DNA of 17,527 nucleotides, taken from contig DAOUET010000051.1 of the NCBI GenBank assembly GCA_034430155.1, positions 1-17,527 of the forward strand, read 5' to 3'. Below, one piece after another: positions 15,645 through 17,527 of the stretch (within the stretch, counting starts at the first letter, position 1; each line of letters begins with the position of its first letter). The DNA is from DAOUET01 sp034430155. GTDB taxonomy: Bacteria > Chloroflexota > Anaerolineae > Anaerolineales > UBA4823. Under the pieces are notes generated by a model. The model did not search any database and was not told the DNA's origin. It saw nothing but the letters and a program-made list of their open reading frames with translations. Position numbers and translations under genes: made by a program.

Positions 15645-15735
15645 ACTGTCACTGCGAGCCGATAGGCGAAACAGTCTCCTGATCAGGTGCGAGATTGCTT
15701 CAGCCAACAAAAAGCGCTGACTTCGCAATGACAGT
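15645..15735. repeat. REP-like palindromic intergenic element
   Basis: Ends ACTGTCACTGCGA (15645-15657) and TCGCAATGACAGT (15723-15735) are inverted repeats matching at 12 of 13 bases. The core with GGCGAAACAGTCTC and GAGATTGCTTC resembles the dispersed palindromes of the form TCATTGCGAGC...GCAATCTC seen in many bacterial genomes. It would fold into a long hairpin in the cooS-oxidoreductase message and may trim or stabilise its 3' side. Confidence 0.75.
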
Positions 15736-15741
15736 GGGATC

Positions 15742-15963
15742 ATGAAAGTAGAGCGCCATGACGCTGTGGATTTACTTGGTATAAGCCGGACCGATAAGCC
15801 GGATATGCGCTTGCGGGCCCGGGGGGTGGCCGTGAGTGTATTTCGCCAAGCAGCCTGGCTGGCAAGTGGGACCTTAAATCTTATCTCGGATAAACCCCTC
15901 GCCAAGCTGGTATTGAACCAGAAAGGCGCCCCATCGAACGAGATCTGGGATCTTGGAAATTAA
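15742..15963 (+). CDS. Possible small hypothetical protein, 73 aa
   Basis: Open frame from an ATG six bases after the REP-like element, ending 37 bases before the oxidoreductase start. It reads MKVERHDAVDLLGISRT, then RGVAVSVFRQAAWLASG, and ends with SNEIWDLGN. It has no cysteines, no clear membrane segment and no match I recognise. GGGAT before the ATG is a weak ribosome binding site. Direction and position would fit an operon member. A chance frame is equally possible: 74 codons in this base composition is not rare. Confidence 0.35.
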   Translation: MKVERHDAVDLLGISRTDKPDMRLRARGVAVSVFRQAAWLASGTLNLISDKPLAKLVLNQKGAPSNEIWDLGN

Positions 15964-16000
15964 GGACAATCCGAGGGTAGCGGTGAAGGAGGAGGTACAT

Positions 16001-17230
16001 ATGAAAACGAAAATCGTCATCATTGGCGCAGGACCGGCAGGAGTGAGCGTGGCCGAAACGGTGCGCGCCAATGACACAGAGCCCGAACTGGTAGTGATCA
16101 GCGCTGAACCTCACCCACCCTACTCCCCTCCGGCCATGGTGGATCACTTCTTAAGTGGGTCTGGTGCGCATCTTTGGCGCGGCCTGGATTGGCCAGAACG
16201 CATGGGGGTGGATTACCGAAGCGGAACGAAGGTTACCGCTATCAATCCGGAAGCCCGGCTGATTGAGTTGGGTGATGGCACCCGCCTGGGTTATGAGCGC
16301 CTGGTAATCGCGACCGGCAGCAGGCTATACGCAGGCCTGGAAGGGGTAGATCTGCCGGGAGTATATAACTTCAAATCACTGAGCGCTGCGGAAGCGCTCA
16401 TCCAAAAAGTGAAAGCGGGTGAAGCCAAACGCGCCGTGATCGTGGGTGCCGGCTTTATAGGCATGGAGGTCGCCCTGCTATTACGGGAACTGGGTCTGGA
16501 AGTCACCCAGGTAGAAATGCTCGACCAGGTGATGCCGGCCATGCTGGACAAAGACACAGCTGTTTATGCCCTGGCTCGCATGCGCCAGCGTGGCGTAAAT
16601 GTGCTCTTGGAAACCAAAGCAAACGCCTTCCTGGGAAACGGATACGCCAGAGGGGTTGAACTGGAATCAGGGCAGGTGTTGGAGGCCGATATCTTCATCG
16701 CCGCTACCGGAGTGCGCCCGAACCTGGAATTCTTAGCGGGCAGCGGCATCACCCATGGCTGGGGGATTACGGTCGACGAGCATTTACGCACCAATGCTCC
16801 GGATGTCTTCGCGGCTGGAGACGTGGTTGAAGCACCAGATCGCTTGAACGGTGAAATCTTCGTTCACGCCATATTCCCCAATGCCGTAGAGCAGGGTCGC
16901 CTGGTCGGATCCAACCTGTTAGGATATGATACCGTCTACGAAGGGGCCGATCGCATGAACAGCCTGAAGCACCTGGGTTTGCCGATCATGGCAGCTGGTC
17001 TGAAACAGGGGGATCAGGTCCTAAAAACCCGGTCCGAGAAAGGGTTGAGAAAGATCTACCTACAAGAGAACCGCATTGTAGGATTCCAATTTGCCGGAGA
17101 CATTCAGGCTGCCGGCGTTTTGCGGTCTTTGATGAACCGCCAATATGACGTCAGTAAGATCAAAGATCGCTTGCTCGATGCTACCTTTGGACAAGGTACG
17201 CTGACCTGGGGGGCAATACAAGCAGGGTAA
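16001..17230 (+). CDS. FAD/NAD(P)-dependent oxidoreductase of the CO operon
   Basis: Two-dinucleotide-binding flavoprotein, 409 aa, of the pyridine nucleotide-disulfide reductase fold. FAD site IIGAGPAGVSVAE (Gly9, 11, 14), ATGSRLY near 105, NAD(P) site VIVGAGFIGMEVALL (Gly149, 151, 154) with Glu172 at the end of the second strand, which favours NAD(H) over NADP(H), and the closing FAD motif DVFAAGDV with Asp274. There is no redox CxxC, so it resembles rubredoxin/ferredoxin-NAD reductases rather than a disulfide reductase. The start is 16001 since GGAGGAGG precedes it; an in-frame ATG at 15953 lacks one. A flavin oxidoreductase beside cooF and cooS is a known arrangement (as in acetogens), suggesting electrons pass CO to CooS to CooF to this enzyme to NAD+. 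Confidence 0.9.
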   Translation: MKTKIVIIGAGPAGVSVAETVRANDTEPELVVISAEPHPPYSPPAMVDHFLSGSGAHLWRGLDWPERMGVDYRSGTKVTAINPEARLIELGDGTRLGYERLVIATGSRLYAGLEGVDLPGVYNFKSLSAAEALIQKVKAGEAKRAVIVGAGFIGMEVALLLRELGLEVTQVEMLDQVMPAMLDKDTAVYALARMRQRGVNVLLETKANAFLGNGYARGVELESGQVLEADIFIAATGVRPNLEFLAGSGITHGWGITVDEHLRTNAPDVFAAGDVVEAPDRLNGEIFVHAIFPNAVEQGRLVGSNLLGYDTVYEGADRMNSLKHLGLPIMAAGLKQGDQVLKTRSEKGLRKIYLQENRIVGFQFAGDIQAAGVLRSLMNRQYDVSKIKDRLLDATFGQGTLTWGAIQAG

Positions 17231-17242
17231 TGAATGGGCAGG

Positions 17243-17306
17243 GGTACGCTGGTAGGCATGCTGGTAAAGATCCAGCCCTCTCAGCGTGCCTCTTCCCTTC
17301 CTTTTA
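17243..17306 (+). terminator. Terminator-like structure after the CO operon
   Basis: GGTACGCTG (17243-17251) pairs with CAGCGTGCC (17282-17290) over nine positions with one G-T wobble, enclosing an inner hairpin GCTGG / CCAGC (17260-17276). The tail TCTTCCCTTCCTTTTAA is pyrimidine rich but lacks a clean T-run. Confidence 0.55.
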
Positions 17307-17527
17307 AACTGGCACATCTATTTTCGAAATTGCTAGCAAACAACGGGTTTGTGAATGAAAAGTAATAAAGGTGCGCATCCCCAGCCTGCTCATCAGTATG
17401 ACCCCATCTAGCCTTAGATTTAGGTGCTGAGGCGTCTGAGCCAGGAAGTGTTTAACTGGCCGGTTGCATTCTTGCGTCTTTTTTTGATCACAATCGTCTA
17501 TCTAGATAAAGTTAGTAGTTACACAGT
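17307..17527. other. Right end without recognisable gene
   Basis: About 220 bases after the operon end. A run of seven T lies at 17478-17484. I see no open frame, tRNA or repeat; the next gene lies beyond the window. Confidence 0.5.

Overview
The window most resembles a chromosomal segment of an anaerobic member of the Chloroflexota (Anaerolineae-like). This rests on the secreted protein with a YLPLLVKNF stretch and delta-60 repeats, the phosphate and CO dehydrogenase gene sets, and a moderate, uneven G+C content. It is an inference from protein style; there is no rRNA or marker gene here.

Layout. (A) 1-1882, minus strand: the start of pstC, a stem-loop, pstS, and a pstS promoter with five PhoB/PhoP-type half-sites spaced exactly 11 bp, fenced off upstream by a rho-independent terminator. 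(B) 1883-3603: a decayed accessory patch. It holds a transposase 3' remnant, an AlbA_2 (Schlafen-type) gene broken by one frameshift and two in-frame stops, and a 128-bp structured site with the architecture of an integron attC. The broken gene sits relative to that site as a gene cassette would. (C) 3617-5482, minus: a secreted FnIII plus delta-60-repeat protein between two hairpins. (D) 5909-9417, minus: phoB, decayed 3' ends of pstS and pstA, an atypical pstB, and phoR. This looks like a once complete phoB-pstSCAB-phoR cluster that lost most of pstS, all of pstC and nearly all of pstA. (E) 9895-12573, plus: a hybrid response regulator REC-GAF-PAS-GGDEF-EAL with intact cyclase, inhibitory-site and phosphodiesterase motifs, followed by a strong terminator. 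(F) 12859-17306, plus: a CO oxidation operon of cooF, cooS, a REP-like palindrome, a possible 73-aa ORF and an FAD/NAD(P)-dependent oxidoreductase, ended by a terminator-like structure.

How it works together. PhoR and PhoB would sense and signal phosphate limitation and switch on the separate pstS-pstC unit through the 11-bp-periodic Pho box. The PstB between phoB and phoR has lost its local permease genes and has Ala where the Q-loop Gln normally lies, so it may have another role or use the other Pst permease. The CO operon fits the known CooS-CooF-flavin oxidoreductase arrangement, which would pass electrons from CO to NAD(P)+ or another acceptor; no cooC or hydrogenase is in the window. 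The GGDEF-EAL protein links an unknown phosphorelay to cyclic di-GMP and has no obvious partner here.

The least expected items are the attC-like site with its broken cassette gene, the pst deletion scar, and the CX2C D-cluster motif of CooS.
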